From: Chitinophagaceae bacterium
Lineage (GTDB): Bacteria; Bacteroidota; Bacteroidia; Chitinophagales; Chitinophagaceae
Assembly: GCA_947378615.1 (NCBI GenBank)
Contig: CANCKV010000154.1
Span: forward strand, 1 to 7,221
DNA length: 7,221 bases
Direction of reading: 5' to 3'
Shown: positions 1 through 6,586 of the stretch, piece by piece
Position numbering within the stretch: position 1 is the first letter of the stretch
How the letters are laid out: every line of letters starts with the position of its first letter
Position numbers and translations under genes: made by a program
Notes under the pieces: model-generated
Database searches by the model: none
Told to the model about the DNA's origin: nothing
What the model saw: only the letters and a program-made list of their open reading frames with translations

Positions 1-586
1 TAATAACTGCATGTAACCCAAAGTTCTTACAGAATTCCTGTATCAAATATTCAGAGGAAAGCTTTGTAGCACCATACAAAGAACGTACTCCCTCTAAGGG
101 AAAGGCTTCTGTCAAACCATTTTTCGTTAAACCTGTAATTGTTTGTTCCTCGGCTATTTCAAAGCGGGTTTCTAAAGAAGTATAGTTGATTTGTTCCAGT
201 TGATTATAAGGATATACCCTACTTGTAGAAAGAAAAATGAATCCTGCATTCCACAATTTTGCCATATATAAGGCATTGATAGTGCCATTCAAATTGGTGT
301 CAATGAGGTATTCAATGTCACCTCCTGCACCTGCGAGTACCGAAGGTTCGGCGGCAGCTTCAATGATTAAGTCAACTTCTCCAACTCGTTTTAAATCATC
401 TTTTTGACGGATATCGCCATGAACAAATTCAATTCCATGATTTAAAAGACGCTTTAAGTTTAATTCTGAGCCTCTTCTATTCAAGTTATCAAAGCAAATA
501 ATCTGAATAGAAGGATAGCGCTCCTTAAAAAGTAATGCCAAATTTGAACCAACAAATCCACATCCGCCTGTAATTAAAACTTTCAT
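1..586 (-). CDS. NAD-dependent epimerase/dehydratase, CDP-paratose 2-epimerase-like (3' end beyond window)
   Basis: This extended short-chain dehydrogenase (SDR) probably acts on a nucleotide-activated sugar in the cytoplasm. I translated 195 residues from the ATG at 586; the frame is open to the left edge, so perhaps 120-150 C-terminal residues are missing. It opens with MKVLITGGCGFVGSNLA, whose GxxGxxG (residues 7-13) is the Rossmann NAD-binding loop. FDNLNRRGS (32-40) holds the acidic residue after the second strand (D33) that usually selects NAD over NADP. GDI (57-59) is the adenine-contact motif. The catalytic triad is intact: S120/T121 in the FLSTSRVY segment, and Y171 with K175 in SLYGATK. 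The FDNLNRRG and GDIR wording recalls CDP-paratose/tyvelose epimerases, but the missing sugar-binding half prevents a substrate call. The leader (AGAAAATATATTAA) has no Shine-Dalgarno, normal for Bacteroidota. It lies 244 bp downstream of the similar gene at 1883-831, so the two may share a pathway. Confidence 0.85.
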   Translation of the reverse strand, partial: MKVLITGGCGFVGSNLALLFKERYPSIQIICFDNLNRRGSELNLKRLLNHGIEFVHGDIRQKDDLKRVGEVDLIIEAAAEPSVLAGAGGDIEYLIDTNLNGTINALYMAKLWNAGFIFLSTSRVYPYNQLEQINYTSLETRFEIAEEQTITGLTKNGLTEAFPLEGVRSLYGATKLSSEYLIQEFCKNFGLHAVI

Positions 587-617
587 TTAATATATTTTCT
601 TTTCAACACAAAGAGAA

Positions 618-672
618 ATAAGTTGTAAGTATTAAGTTTTAGGTTGTAAGTAATAGGTTATAAGTTACAAGT
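618..672 (+). repeat. Degenerate ~14-bp tandem repeat, left cluster
   Basis: There are four imperfect units of 13-15 bases: 618-630, 631-645, 646-659 and 660-672. Each is a variant of ATAAGTTNTAGGTT. They are the reverse complement of the units at 786-834, so the two clusters form a long imperfect inverted repeat around an AT-rich spacer (673-785) with no gene. A 10-base fragment, CAACACAAAG (604-613), directly precedes the cluster. It matches the start of the hairpin repeats at 2097, 6587 and 6730. Short AT-rich intergenic repeats of this kind are common in Bacteroidota; no function is known to me. Confidence 0.7.
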
Positions 673-785
673 AAAATTCCTGTTATTTTGAGTAAATGCA
701 AATGTAAAAATATAATTATGGTTTATAAAAGAAAACTACTAGCCAATTTCTTTAAAATATTGTTTGCTCAATCCCCATTACTTAA

Positions 786-834
786 AACCTAATACTTATA
801 ACCTAAAACTTATAACCTAAAACTTATAACTTAT
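786..834 (+). repeat. Tandem 14-bp repeat, right cluster
   Basis: Three head-to-tail 14-base units, AACCTAATACTTAT (786-799), AACCTAAAACTTAT (800-813) and the same again (814-827), are followed by a partial unit that runs into the stop codon of the epimerase gene at 831. The cluster is inverted relative to 618-672. In a minus-strand transcript the two could fold together into a long weak stem after the epimerase stop. That makes it a candidate 3' end structure, although it is too AT-rich and lacks the GC core of an ordinary terminator. Confidence 0.75.
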
Positions 835-1883
835 TTTATTCTGTTCACCCAACTTTCATATATCTCTTCAAAAGTTTGTTGAAGGGATTTCGTGATATCC
901 CAATTAGGATAATGTTCCTTCATTTTTCTCAAATCACTATAGTAACAAATATGATCTCCAATACGATTTGTTTCATCATATTTATATTTCATTGGCTTGC
1001 CACTCAAATTAGAGATAATGGAGAAAGCTTCGAATATAGAACAAGTATTTTCCTTGCCACCTCCGATATTATATACCTCTGCAATACGAGGTGCTGCAAT
1101 AAATTCTTCAACAAATCTCGCCACATCATAAGAATGAATATTATCTCTTACTTGTTTCCCTTTGTACCCAAAAACTGTATATTCTTTTTCTTCTAAATTA
1201 CATTTAATTAGGTAACTCAGAAAACCATGCAATTCTACACCGGTATGATTCGGTCCTGTCAGGCAACCCCCTCTTAAACAGGCGGTAGGCATTTTAAAAT
1301 ATCGTCCATATTCCTGAACAGAAATATCGGCCGATACTTTTGAGGCACCGAATAAAGAGTGCTTTGTTTGGTCGATTCTAAAACTTTCAGGAATACCATG
1401 ACTGTATTGTTTGTCGGCATAATCCCAACGAGTTTCTAATTCCACCATTTCTATTTCATTAGGGGCATCACCATATACCTTGTTTGTGGACATGTGAACA
1501 AAAGGAATCTCTGTACTAAATCTTCTCGTTGCTTCTAATAGATTGAAGGTACCCACCGCATTCGTATCGAAATCTTCGAATGGAATCGAAGCTGCCCGGT
1601 CATGACTAGGTTGTGCCGCAGTATGAACAATTGCGGTCGGTTTCACCGATGCAATTAACTCTATGACCCCTTCTCGGTTGCGGATATCCAATTCGTGGTG
1701 TTTAAAATTGGGAATTACGGCTTCCAATCTTGATTGATTCCATCGGGTATCTCCTTGAGGCCCGAAGAATACGGCACGTTGATTATTATCTACTCCATGA
1801 ATTTCCCAACCAAGTTGTGCAAAATGTTTACAAACTTCTGATCCAATTAACCCTGAAGAACCTGTTACTAATAATTTTTTCAT
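831..1883 (-). CDS. NAD-dependent epimerase/dehydratase, CDP-paratose 2-epimerase-like
   Basis: This is a complete 350-residue extended SDR, the usual length for sugar-nucleotide epimerases, and is likely cytoplasmic and part of glycan precursor synthesis. The Rossmann loop is GSSGLIG (8-14), the acidic NAD selector is in GVDNN (D32), and LDIRN (65-69) contacts adenine. The STNKVYGD block (132-139) supplies the catalytic Ser/Thr. GKQVRDNIH (242-250) and YNIGGG (271-276) are C-terminal hallmarks of the CDP-paratose/tyvelose epimerase branch. The YxxxK motif reads SLFGASK (176-182): K182 is present, but the catalytic Tyr is Phe178 (codon TTC). From memory, a subgroup with HSLFGASK exists, so this may be a lineage trait and not damage; the reaction may therefore differ from classical epimerisation. 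The start is supported by AGGA (1891-1894) 7 nt upstream. The following gene (586-1) is a relative that keeps the Tyr. The exact substrate is unknown. Confidence 0.9.
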   Translation of the reverse strand: MKKLLVTGSSGLIGSEVCKHFAQLGWEIHGVDNNQRAVFFGPQGDTRWNQSRLEAVIPNFKHHELDIRNREGVIELIASVKPTAIVHTAAQPSHDRAASIPFEDFDTNAVGTFNLLEATRRFSTEIPFVHMSTNKVYGDAPNEIEMVELETRWDYADKQYSHGIPESFRIDQTKHSLFGASKVSADISVQEYGRYFKMPTACLRGGCLTGPNHTGVELHGFLSYLIKCNLEEKEYTVFGYKGKQVRDNIHSYDVARFVEEFIAAPRIAEVYNIGGGKENTCSIFEAFSIISNLSGKPMKYKYDETNRIGDHICYYSDLRKMKEHYPNWDITKSLQQTFEEIYESWVNRIK

Positions 1884-1945
1884 AATTAATTCCTATTCTT
1901 AAAATGAGCGAATATATATAATCATTTCTTTTATCTAGCAAGTAA

Positions 1946-1978
1946 AAATTAATAGTATCGTTTCAATACTGTTAATTT
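1946..1978. promoter_or_regulatory. Long inverted repeat overlapping a possible promoter of the epimerase gene
   Basis: AAATTAATAGTAT (1946-1958) and ATACTGTTAATTT (1966-1978) are inverted copies matching at 12 of 13 positions around a 7-base spacer. The repeat lies 63-95 bp upstream of the epimerase ATG (1883). On the minus strand a TTGACA hexamer (1983-1978) touches its outer edge, with a weak GATACT 18 bases further on. The arrangement suggests an operator over a promoter. However, the Bacteroidota main sigma factor prefers TTG and TAnnTTTG elements, which I do not find correctly spaced here. A role as a 5' hairpin is the alternative. Confidence 0.3.
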
Positions 1979-2096
1979 GTCAAACTTTATGTTATTCTAT
2001 TTTCTAGATGCGTATTTTTTCCTTGTTTACTACATTATAACATTTTTTCAGTAAGTCGTTTATTAAAGTTGCGAAAAGAAGTTATTTTTTATTACT

Positions 2097-2179
2097 CCAA
2101 CACAAAGTCTCAAAAGCTCAAAGACACAAAGTCAAGTTTCAGTTTCTTTTCTTCTTTTTCTTTGTGCATCTTAGTGTTG
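2097..2179. repeat. ACACAAAG-type hairpin repeat, copy 1
   Basis: The left arm starts CCAACACAAAGTCTC and the right arm ends CTTTGTGCATCTTAGTGTTG, so the ends are inverted copies that would form an imperfect stem around a T-rich centre. It belongs to the same family as the copies at 6587-6698 and 6730-6836 but is shorter and more diverged. Such 'cacaaag...ctttgtg' units are dispersed in Bacteroidota intergenic regions; their function is unknown to me. Confidence 0.75.
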
Positions 2180-2219
2180 AAAAATATCAGACTCCATTTC
2201 TAACATCCGTTTTTTTTTC

Positions 2220-2341
2220 AAAAGGTGTTCCTATTGCTAAGAAGTAGCATTCCAATGTGCACTTCATTTCAATAAAACACAAGAATAAATCTTGTCCTTT
2301 CTATCTGTCTATTGTGTATTTAGCTTTTTTCTAAATGTTAT
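2220..2341 (+). repeat. Diverged dispersed repeat, copy A
   Basis: About 120 bp aligns over its whole length, by eye at roughly 70% identity, with 3658-3788. Shared landmarks in the same order are GTTCC near the left end, a small hairpin core (TGCTA AGAAG TAGCA here), AATAAAACA, TGTCCTTTCTAT (2293-2304), and a CTAAATGTTAT-like right end. Both copies point the same way. It resembles the intergenic repeats with hairpin cores seen in Bacteroidota, and no coding potential is evident. Confidence 0.6.
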
Positions 2342-2439
2342 TTTACTAGAAATAGGAAGTCCTGTATTTCGCATTTTGTGTTAAAAAATCCTGAGAAGTA
2401 ACAAAAATTGCATTATTAGCAAAGTAATTTCACAAAAAA

Positions 2440-2467
2440 GCTTCTGACACTTTTCAATGTCAGAAGC
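2440..2467 (-). terminator. Intrinsic terminator after the 227-residue gene
   Basis: GCTTCTGACA (2440-2449) and TGTCAGAAGC (2458-2467) form a perfect 10-bp stem with an 8-nt loop. Read on the minus strand, the stem is followed at once by six T (2439-2434), a classical rho-independent terminator for transcripts from 3439-2610. A T-run also follows on the plus strand (2473-2479) after a 5-nt gap, so it could act in both directions. The stop codon of the gene lies about 140 bp upstream, leaving a long 3' UTR. Confidence 0.8.
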
Positions 2468-2540
2468 CGATTATTTTTTTCTTTCCTACCGTTTACTTAT
2501 CCATTGCTGAAATGCGGCATCGAAAGGTGATTCCCATGTC

Positions 2541-2562
2541 CTTATCTCCTAAAGGAGATAAG
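2541..2562. repeat. Perfect 22-bp palindrome in the 3' UTR
   Basis: CTTATCTCCT (2541-2550) and AGGAGATAAG (2553-2562) are exact inverted copies separated by AA. In RNA this is a stable 10-bp stem with a tiny loop between the 227-residue gene and its terminator. It lacks a T-run, so it is more likely an RNA-stability or processing structure, a protein-binding site, or a mobile palindrome. Its insertion here would explain the in-frame stop ahead of the coding-like remnant at 2548-2486. Confidence 0.6.
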
Positions 2563-2609
2563 AGGCTGTCTTCGTAATTTTCTACTTTACATCCTTTTTG
2601 TAAAATAGG

Positions 2610-3293
2610 TTACGAAATGTTTGTAGTCACCATTGCACAATACGGTCCTTCTACTCCCTGTGCATCTACATAACAACTAGCAATTGCTATTTGTAGCCCT
2701 GCATCATCTGCAGGAAGGGTGAGAATAATCGTGTGCTTACTGCTGTCGATAAATTTGCAGAAATCAGCGGCGGCGGCTGGAATAGTCGTACCCACTCTTA
2801 CTACAAAATACCTGACTCTAATAAACACAATGTTTACTGGCTTACCAATGTAACCGATAGAGTCCCTTACAGTAACGCAGAAGCGATGCCCCGACATTGA
2901 CTCTACCTTCATTACATTCATCTCGATAGCGGCTCCTTCATGAGAAATACGCACAACGGAATGTGGTTCTAAAGCGGCATTCAAAATATCAGTAGCAGTA
3001 GCTGCACCATTATTGTAATACCACTTCGGCGCAAACCTCCTAGCAACTTCAACTACCTTTTCTTCAGCAGTATCCCTTGTTTGGGTCATTGCCATAGTTA
3101 CGACGCTTCTGTTGGTCATCTTGTTTTCGGCAGCTACAAAAGGTGTAACTGCATCGCTCAACTCTTTAATGTCTGCAGCAATGATACCAAGCCTCTCTGC
3201 TACTTCTGCTAATGCTGAATACGTAACAAGGGTGGTAAGTTTTGCTGCTAATAAATGGGAAGCGACTGAAAACTGATCTTTCTTTTTACTCAT
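2610..3293 (-). CDS. Hypothetical two-part protein, helical N-terminus and beta-rich C-terminus
   Basis: This is a 227-residue protein of unknown function. There is no signal peptide or convincing membrane segment: MSKKKDQ is followed by Ala/Leu-rich helices to about residue 50. A second helical stretch, MTNRSVVTMAMTQTR to WYYNN (about 59-95), carries the pattern 'R...T...R..AEEKV..VARRF...W..NN'. From about 113 the sequence alternates like a beta sandwich, ending LPADDAGLQIAIASCYVD and GVEGPYCAMVT. From memory this outline matches a family of about 210-residue hypothetical proteins in Bacteroidota and related phyla. Their tails read like 'F..AGK.V..RLRW.N..GE.GPWS', which suggests a fibronectin-like module; here the usual GPWS is GPYC. 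The ATG directly follows the TGA of the small frame at 3439-3294 (TGAATG), which suggests translational coupling because no Shine-Dalgarno is seen. A terminator follows at 2440-2467. The family link is inference. Confidence 0.75.
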   Translation of the reverse strand: MSKKKDQFSVASHLLAAKLTTLVTYSALAEVAERLGIIAADIKELSDAVTPFVAAENKMTNRSVVTMAMTQTRDTAEEKVVEVARRFAPKWYYNNGAATATDILNAALEPHSVVRISHEGAAIEMNVMKVESMSGHRFCVTVRDSIGYIGKPVNIVFIRVRYFVVRVGTTIPAAAADFCKFIDSSKHTIILTLPADDAGLQIAIASCYVDAQGVEGPYCAMVTTNIS

Positions 3294-3439
3294 TCAATTT
3301 GAATTTAGTAAGTGAACAATTTTGCCAAAACCATATCCCACACTTTCTAATGGGATATTTGTCGGTTGTTCCTTGGGAGTAATCTCACAGCCACAACTGT
3401 TACCACCTGCCGAGTGTATGCTTTTTACATTTTTTTCAT
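3294..3439 (-). pseudogene. Small gene frameshifted at an A7 run, upstream of and abutting the 227-residue gene
   Basis: A strong ribosome binding site (3450-3456) and an ATG (3439-3437) open a frame that ends after four codons (Met-Lys-Lys-Met, TAA). The neighbouring frame stays open to a TGA at 3294-3296, giving NVKSIHSAGGNSCGCEI and then a further 28 or so residues ending LLNSN. This long frame has no ATG, GTG or TTG of its own. One extra A in the A7 run directly after the ATG would join them into a 48-residue protein. It has a Cys-Gly-Cys pair and a Gly/aromatic VGYGFG segment, with no signal peptide or membrane helix. The TGA touches the ATG of the next gene, as in a real operon. It could be a broken gene, a base-calling error in a homopolymer, or a gene using slippage. 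I do not recognise the product. Confidence 0.5.
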
Positions 3440-3449
3440 CTTTTGTTTG

Positions 3450-3456
3450 CCTCCTT
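3450..3456 (-). promoter_or_regulatory. Strong Shine-Dalgarno (AAGGAGG)
   Basis: AAGGAGG on the minus strand lies 10 nt before the ATG at 3439-3437. It is the only near-perfect anti-16S match in front of any start in this window, and Bacteroidota genes rarely carry one, so it marks the small frame as deliberately translated or once translated. Confidence 0.6.
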
Positions 3457-3858
3457 CAAAATTGATTTTTGAAAATTTAAATAAAATGAGTCAACTTTTG
3501 TAGCTGCTCAGAAGCTTTTACAACAAGGAAATCAAAGAAAAAAAAAGGGTCACAAAGTATTCTAATCAAATTTAACTTGATGAATCGAATACAGATGCCG
3601 TAAATCCTTGTGTTTCTTGTGAATAACATTGTGTTCTACTATATAACTTCTTTTAAGAAAAGGGTTCCAAATGCTGCGAAGCAGGATTCCTATGGGACCT
3701 TCTTTTTAATAAAACATAAGAAAAAACTATGTCCTTTCTATTTGGCTATCTACCTATGTGGTCGCCTTTTTTCTTTTCTAAAAGTTATATAAACAGAAAC
3801 ATGAACCATTTTAAATTTCCCTAATTTGTAATTTGCCCTTTTTTATTTTCGATACTAC
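3457..3858. other. 402-bp non-coding spacer downstream of maeB
   Basis: No gene is evident. The right part holds copy B of the diverged repeat (3658-3788). The middle (about 3549-3630) has CACAAAG and CTTGTGTTTCTTGTG scraps that may be a decayed ACACAAAG hairpin repeat. That would give the same order of repeats as at 2097-2341. I find no convincing GC-rich terminator after the maeB stop at 3859, and no well-spaced TTG/TAnnTTTG promoter ahead of the small frame. Confidence 0.5.
3658..3788 (+). repeat. Diverged dispersed repeat, copy B
   Basis: This aligns with 2220-2341 in the same orientation: GGGTTCC, then a hairpin core (CTGC GAA GCAG), GATTCCTATGGGACC, AATAAAACA, TGTCCTTTCTAT (3730-3741) and CTAAAAGTTAT at the right end. 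The GGTTCC/GGATTCC and TATGGGACC words recall the 'cctacggga' hairpin repeats scattered through Bacteroidota genomes. A plus-strand open frame through it (3610-3792) is a by-product of the repeat and is not annotated. Confidence 0.6.
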
Positions 3859-6198
3859 TTATTTTCTCTTCGCCTTGAGTCGTCCCCAATACTCAGAATT
3901 TTTAACAGCTTCGTTTGTTTTTCCTTTACATTTCAATTGGGCATCCACTACTGCTACTAATGCCATATTCACAATATTCCTGACCGTACTTCCTAATTGT
4001 AATACATGGACAGGTTTTTTAATACCCAACAAGATAGGTCCGATCGCATCAGCACCACCAATTTCCTTCAATAGGTTGTAACTGATATTTCCTGCTGATA
4101 GATTAGGGAATATCAACACATTCACGTCTTGATCAATCAATTCACTGAATGGGTAGTTTTCCTTTAATATTTCATTATTAAAAGCAAAGATTCCCTGCAT
4201 TTCCCCATCAATAATCAACGCTGGATTACGTTCCTTTACAATTTTCGTTGCTTTTGCCACAAGGTTCGCTTCAGCACTATTGCTGCTACCAAAATTGCTA
4301 TAACTCAACATGGCAATACGTGGTGTAATATTCAAATTACGAACTTCTTTTGCTACTAGAATAGTAATTTCTGCTAATTCCTCAGCAGTAGGATTGAAGT
4401 TTACTGTTGTATCAGCTAAGAACAATGGCCCTTTCTTTGTAATCAATAAATACATACCCGCAATCTTCTTAACGCCGTCTTCGGTACCAATAATATTTAG
4501 TGCAGGTCTAATTGCATCTGCATAATTACGTGTAAGACCACTAATCATCGCATCGGCTTCGCCTGTATCAATCATCATGCAACCAAAATGATTCCTATCC
4601 TTCATTATCTTGATACTCTCATGATGATTCATTCCCCTGCGATTTCTCTTCTTAAAGAATAGTTCGCCAAATTCTAGTCTCTTCTCTTCTGTTGCTTCGC
4701 TACGTGGATCAATGATTGGCAAATCAGCAATGTCAATCTCATTTTTTTCTGCGATACTTCTAATTTTAGCTTCATCCCCTAATAAGATTGGGTATGCATC
4801 GCCTTCATCATACATGATACTTGCAGCCTTCAATATTTTGACATTATCAGCTTCTGCAAACACCACACGTTTAGGGTCTTTTCTTGCTTTACTACCTATC
4901 GCTCTCAATAATTGATTATCTAAACCCAAACGCTTATCCAATTCAATCGTGTAGGCATCCCAATCGGTAATTACCTTTTGAGCTACGCCACTTTCAATAG
5001 CAGCCTTTGCAACTGCAGGAGCAACAATACTCAATAACCTTGGATCAAGAGGTTTTGGAATGATGTATTCATTTCCAAAGACTATATTAGTTTGGTTATA
5101 AGCCATATTAACCATATCTGGAACAGGAGTCTTTGCTAAAGCAGCTAGTGCTTTAACGGCAGCCAATTTCATTTCTTCGTTAATTGTTGTAGCCCGCACA
5201 TCTAATGCACCTCTGAATATGTAAGGGAAGCCTAGAACATTGTTAACCTGATTAGGATAATCACTTCTTCCTGTTGCCATGATAATGTCAGTTCTTGCTG
5301 CCATTGCCACATCATAAGTTACTTCAGGATCTGGATTTGCCATCGCAAACACAATCGGGTTTGCAGCCATTGTCTTAATCATTTCTCCTGTCACCACATT
5401 AGGCACACTCAATCCTACAAATACATCTGCACCTACAAATGCTGATTCAAATGTCCATTTATCACTATCGGTCGCAAATTGTCGCTTATTTGCAGGTAAT
5501 CCCTCTCTATTCTTATGAATGATACCCTTACTGTCAAACATTAAAAAGTTCTCGGGTTTAGCACCTAATGCAACATATAATTTACAGCAAGACATTGATG
5601 CTGCACCTGCACCGTTTATTACAATACGAATATCTTCAATCTTTTTTCCTTGAATTTCCAATGCATTCAACAAGGCTGCCGAACTAATAATTGCCGTACC
5701 ATGTTGATCATCATGCATGATAGGTATCTTCAATAATTCCTTTAGCTTGTCTTCTATGTAAAAACACTCAGGGCTTTTGATGTCTTCTAAGTTGATACCT
5801 CCAAAAGTAGGTTCAAGAGCTTTTACTATCTGAACAAACTTTTCAGGATCCTTTTCATTAATTTCTATATCAAATACATCTATATCTGCAAATATCTTGA
5901 AGAGCACTCCCTTTCCTTCCATAACCGGTTTTCCTGCTTCAGGACCAATGTCACCTAAACCTAATACTGCCGTTCCGTTACTAATTACTGCTACTAAGTT
6001 TCCTTTTGCAGTGTATTTGTAAACATCCTCGGGATTGTGAAAAATTTCCATACAAGGGGCTGCAACTCCCGGGCTATAAGCCAAACTAAGGTCTCGTTGT
6101 GTTTTTGCCTCTTTTGTAGGGATTACTTCAATTTTTCCAGGTCTCCCTGTTGCGTGGTACTCAAGCGCCTGTTCCCACTTCGAATCTTTCTTTTCCAT
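3859..6198 (-). CDS. maeB: NADP-dependent malic enzyme, hybrid type with phosphotransacetylase-like C-terminal domain
   Basis: This enzyme oxidatively decarboxylates L-malate to pyruvate and CO2 with reduction of NAD(P), in the cytosol, linking the TCA cycle to pyruvate and NADPH supply. Its 779 residues fit the large hybrid malic enzymes (E. coli MaeB is about 760). The malic N-domain holds [11 protein letters not shown] with catalytic Tyr41, and [11 protein letters not shown] with the catalytic Lys96. Metal ligands are in NLEDI (E138, D139) and MHDDQHGT (D164 region). The NAD(P)-binding domain has GAGAAS (196-201) and MANPDPE (286-292). From about 430 a phosphotransacetylase-like domain follows, with VVFAEA (445-450), [12 protein letters not shown] (551-562) and [11 protein letters not shown] (631-641). 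In studied homologues this domain is not an active acetyltransferase but gives acetyl-CoA control and oligomerisation. All key residues are present. The start has an A-rich leader without Shine-Dalgarno. The gene stands alone, over 390 bp from the repeats upstream. Cofactor preference is inferred from the family. Confidence 0.96.
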   Translation of the reverse strand: MEKKDSKWEQALEYHATGRPGKIEVIPTKEAKTQRDLSLAYSPGVAAPCMEIFHNPEDVYKYTAKGNLVAVISNGTAVLGLGDIGPEAGKPVMEGKGVLFKIFADIDVFDIEINEKDPEKFVQIVKALEPTFGGINLEDIKSPECFYIEDKLKELLKIPIMHDDQHGTAIISSAALLNALEIQGKKIEDIRIVINGAGAASMSCCKLYVALGAKPENFLMFDSKGIIHKNREGLPANKRQFATDSDKWTFESAFVGADVFVGLSVPNVVTGEMIKTMAANPIVFAMANPDPEVTYDVAMAARTDIIMATGRSDYPNQVNNVLGFPYIFRGALDVRATTINEEMKLAAVKALAALAKTPVPDMVNMAYNQTNIVFGNEYIIPKPLDPRLLSIVAPAVAKAAIESGVAQKVITDWDAYTIELDKRLGLDNQLLRAIGSKARKDPKRVVFAEADNVKILKAASIMYDEGDAYPILLGDEAKIRSIAEKNEIDIADLPIIDPRSEATEEKRLEFGELFFKKRNRRGMNHHESIKIMKDRNHFGCMMIDTGEADAMISGLTRNYADAIRPALNIIGTEDGVKKIAGMYLLITKKGPLFLADTTVNFNPTAEELAEITILVAKEVRNLNITPRIAMLSYSNFGSSNSAEANLVAKATKIVKERNPALIIDGEMQGIFAFNNEILKENYPFSELIDQDVNVLIFPNLSAGNISYNLLKEIGGADAIGPILLGIKKPVHVLQLGSTVRNIVNMALVAVVDAQLKCKGKTNEAVKNSEYWGRLKAKRK

Positions 6199-6316
6199 AA
6201 AGCTTTTTTTAGTTTGAAATGATTCTAAGAGAAAATAGTTGCGATACCATTTTTAAATTCCCCGATGAATCACTTTTAAATTTTGTTTCATTTTTGAGGG
6301 TGCAAGGTAAAGCTTC

Positions 6317-6345
6317 ATTTTATCATATAAGTTGATTGTTGTCAA
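6317..6345 (-). promoter_or_regulatory. Candidate maeB promoter (TTGACA-N17-TAAAAT)
   Basis: On the minus strand TTGACA (6345-6340) is followed after exactly 17 bases by TAAAAT (6322-6317), a near-perfect sigma70-type pair. Transcription would start near 6310, leaving a leader of about 110 nt before the maeB ATG. The caveat is that the Bacteroidota primary sigma factor usually recognises a -33 TTG and a -7 TAnnTTTG; only the first fits here. Confidence 0.35.
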
Positions 6346-6349
6346 CAAT
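6335..6349. promoter_or_regulatory. 15-bp palindrome over the maeB -35 element
   Basis: ATTGTTG (6335-6341) and CAACAAT (6343-6349) are exact inverted copies around one base. The palindrome covers the candidate TTGACA hexamer, as expected for a repressor site of a dimeric regulator. No regulator gene is visible in the window, so its role is inferred from shape and position only. Confidence 0.3.
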
Positions 6350-6586
6350 ATCCAAATCATTCAGCAGGAAAAACTTCCGTATTAGTCATTCTTATTTGAA
6401 AAATATTTAGTAAAATCTAAGCGTTAAGTAGCCCATCTTAAACTATATTTATTTTTATTTCTATAGTTAAAATTATTTGTTTTAATACACAAGAATTTTT
6501 ACCACATATAATACCCTGTATTTCACAAAAAAAACAAGGTTTTTTAGTTCTTATAACTTTTAAAAATTGTAATCTTTTTTTAATTT

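Larger units (their letters stand above)
1884..2609. other. 726-bp non-coding, repeat-rich spacer
   Basis: I see no credible gene between the epimerase and the 227-residue gene. The spacer holds the inverted repeat at 1946-1978, an ACACAAAG hairpin repeat (2097-2179), one copy of a diverged longer repeat (2220-2341), a strong terminator hairpin (2440-2467) and a perfect palindrome (2541-2562). On the minus strand 2548-2486 is open and reads like a protein tail (WESPFDAAFQQW then ISKR and stop). It has no start codon and is preceded by an in-frame TAG, so at most it is a gene remnant. Confidence 0.6.
6199..6586. other. AT-rich upstream region of maeB
   Basis: This 388-bp stretch has no supported gene. 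It contains the candidate promoter (6317-6345) and palindrome (6335-6349). A weak inverted pair, AACTATA and TATAGTT, lies around 6440-6470. A 12-codon frame starting at the minus-strand ATG 6291-6289 (MKQNLKVIHRGI) sits in the presumed maeB leader, but has no ribosome binding site or other support. Confidence 0.5.

Noticed and set aside
786..834. Possible CRISPR-like array
   Set aside because: The 14-base units are directly adjacent with no spacers and are AT-rich; there are no cas genes nearby.
876..1196. Plus-strand open frame of 106 codons
   Set aside because: It lies wholly inside the minus-strand epimerase gene, whose motifs are clear. Its product is low-complexity and hydrophobic, as expected for antisense of a real gene.
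3610..3792. Plus-strand 60-codon open frame
   Set aside because: It runs through the dispersed repeat copy B. The other copy (2220-2341) has indels that would break the frame, so it is not conserved as protein.
3833..4081. Plus-strand open frames within maeB (3833-4081, 4310-4525, 4712-4915, 6037-6222)
   Set aside because: All are antisense to the well-conserved malic enzyme or its tail; none has recognisable domains.
3859..4910. Separate pta (phosphate acetyltransferase) gene
   Set aside because: The phosphotransacetylase-like part is in the same uninterrupted frame as the malic enzyme domains, as in known MaeB hybrids.
6256..6291. 12-codon leader peptide (MKQNLKVIHRGI) upstream of maeB
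   Set aside because: No ribosome binding site, no attenuator hairpin and no run of a regulatory amino acid; probably chance.
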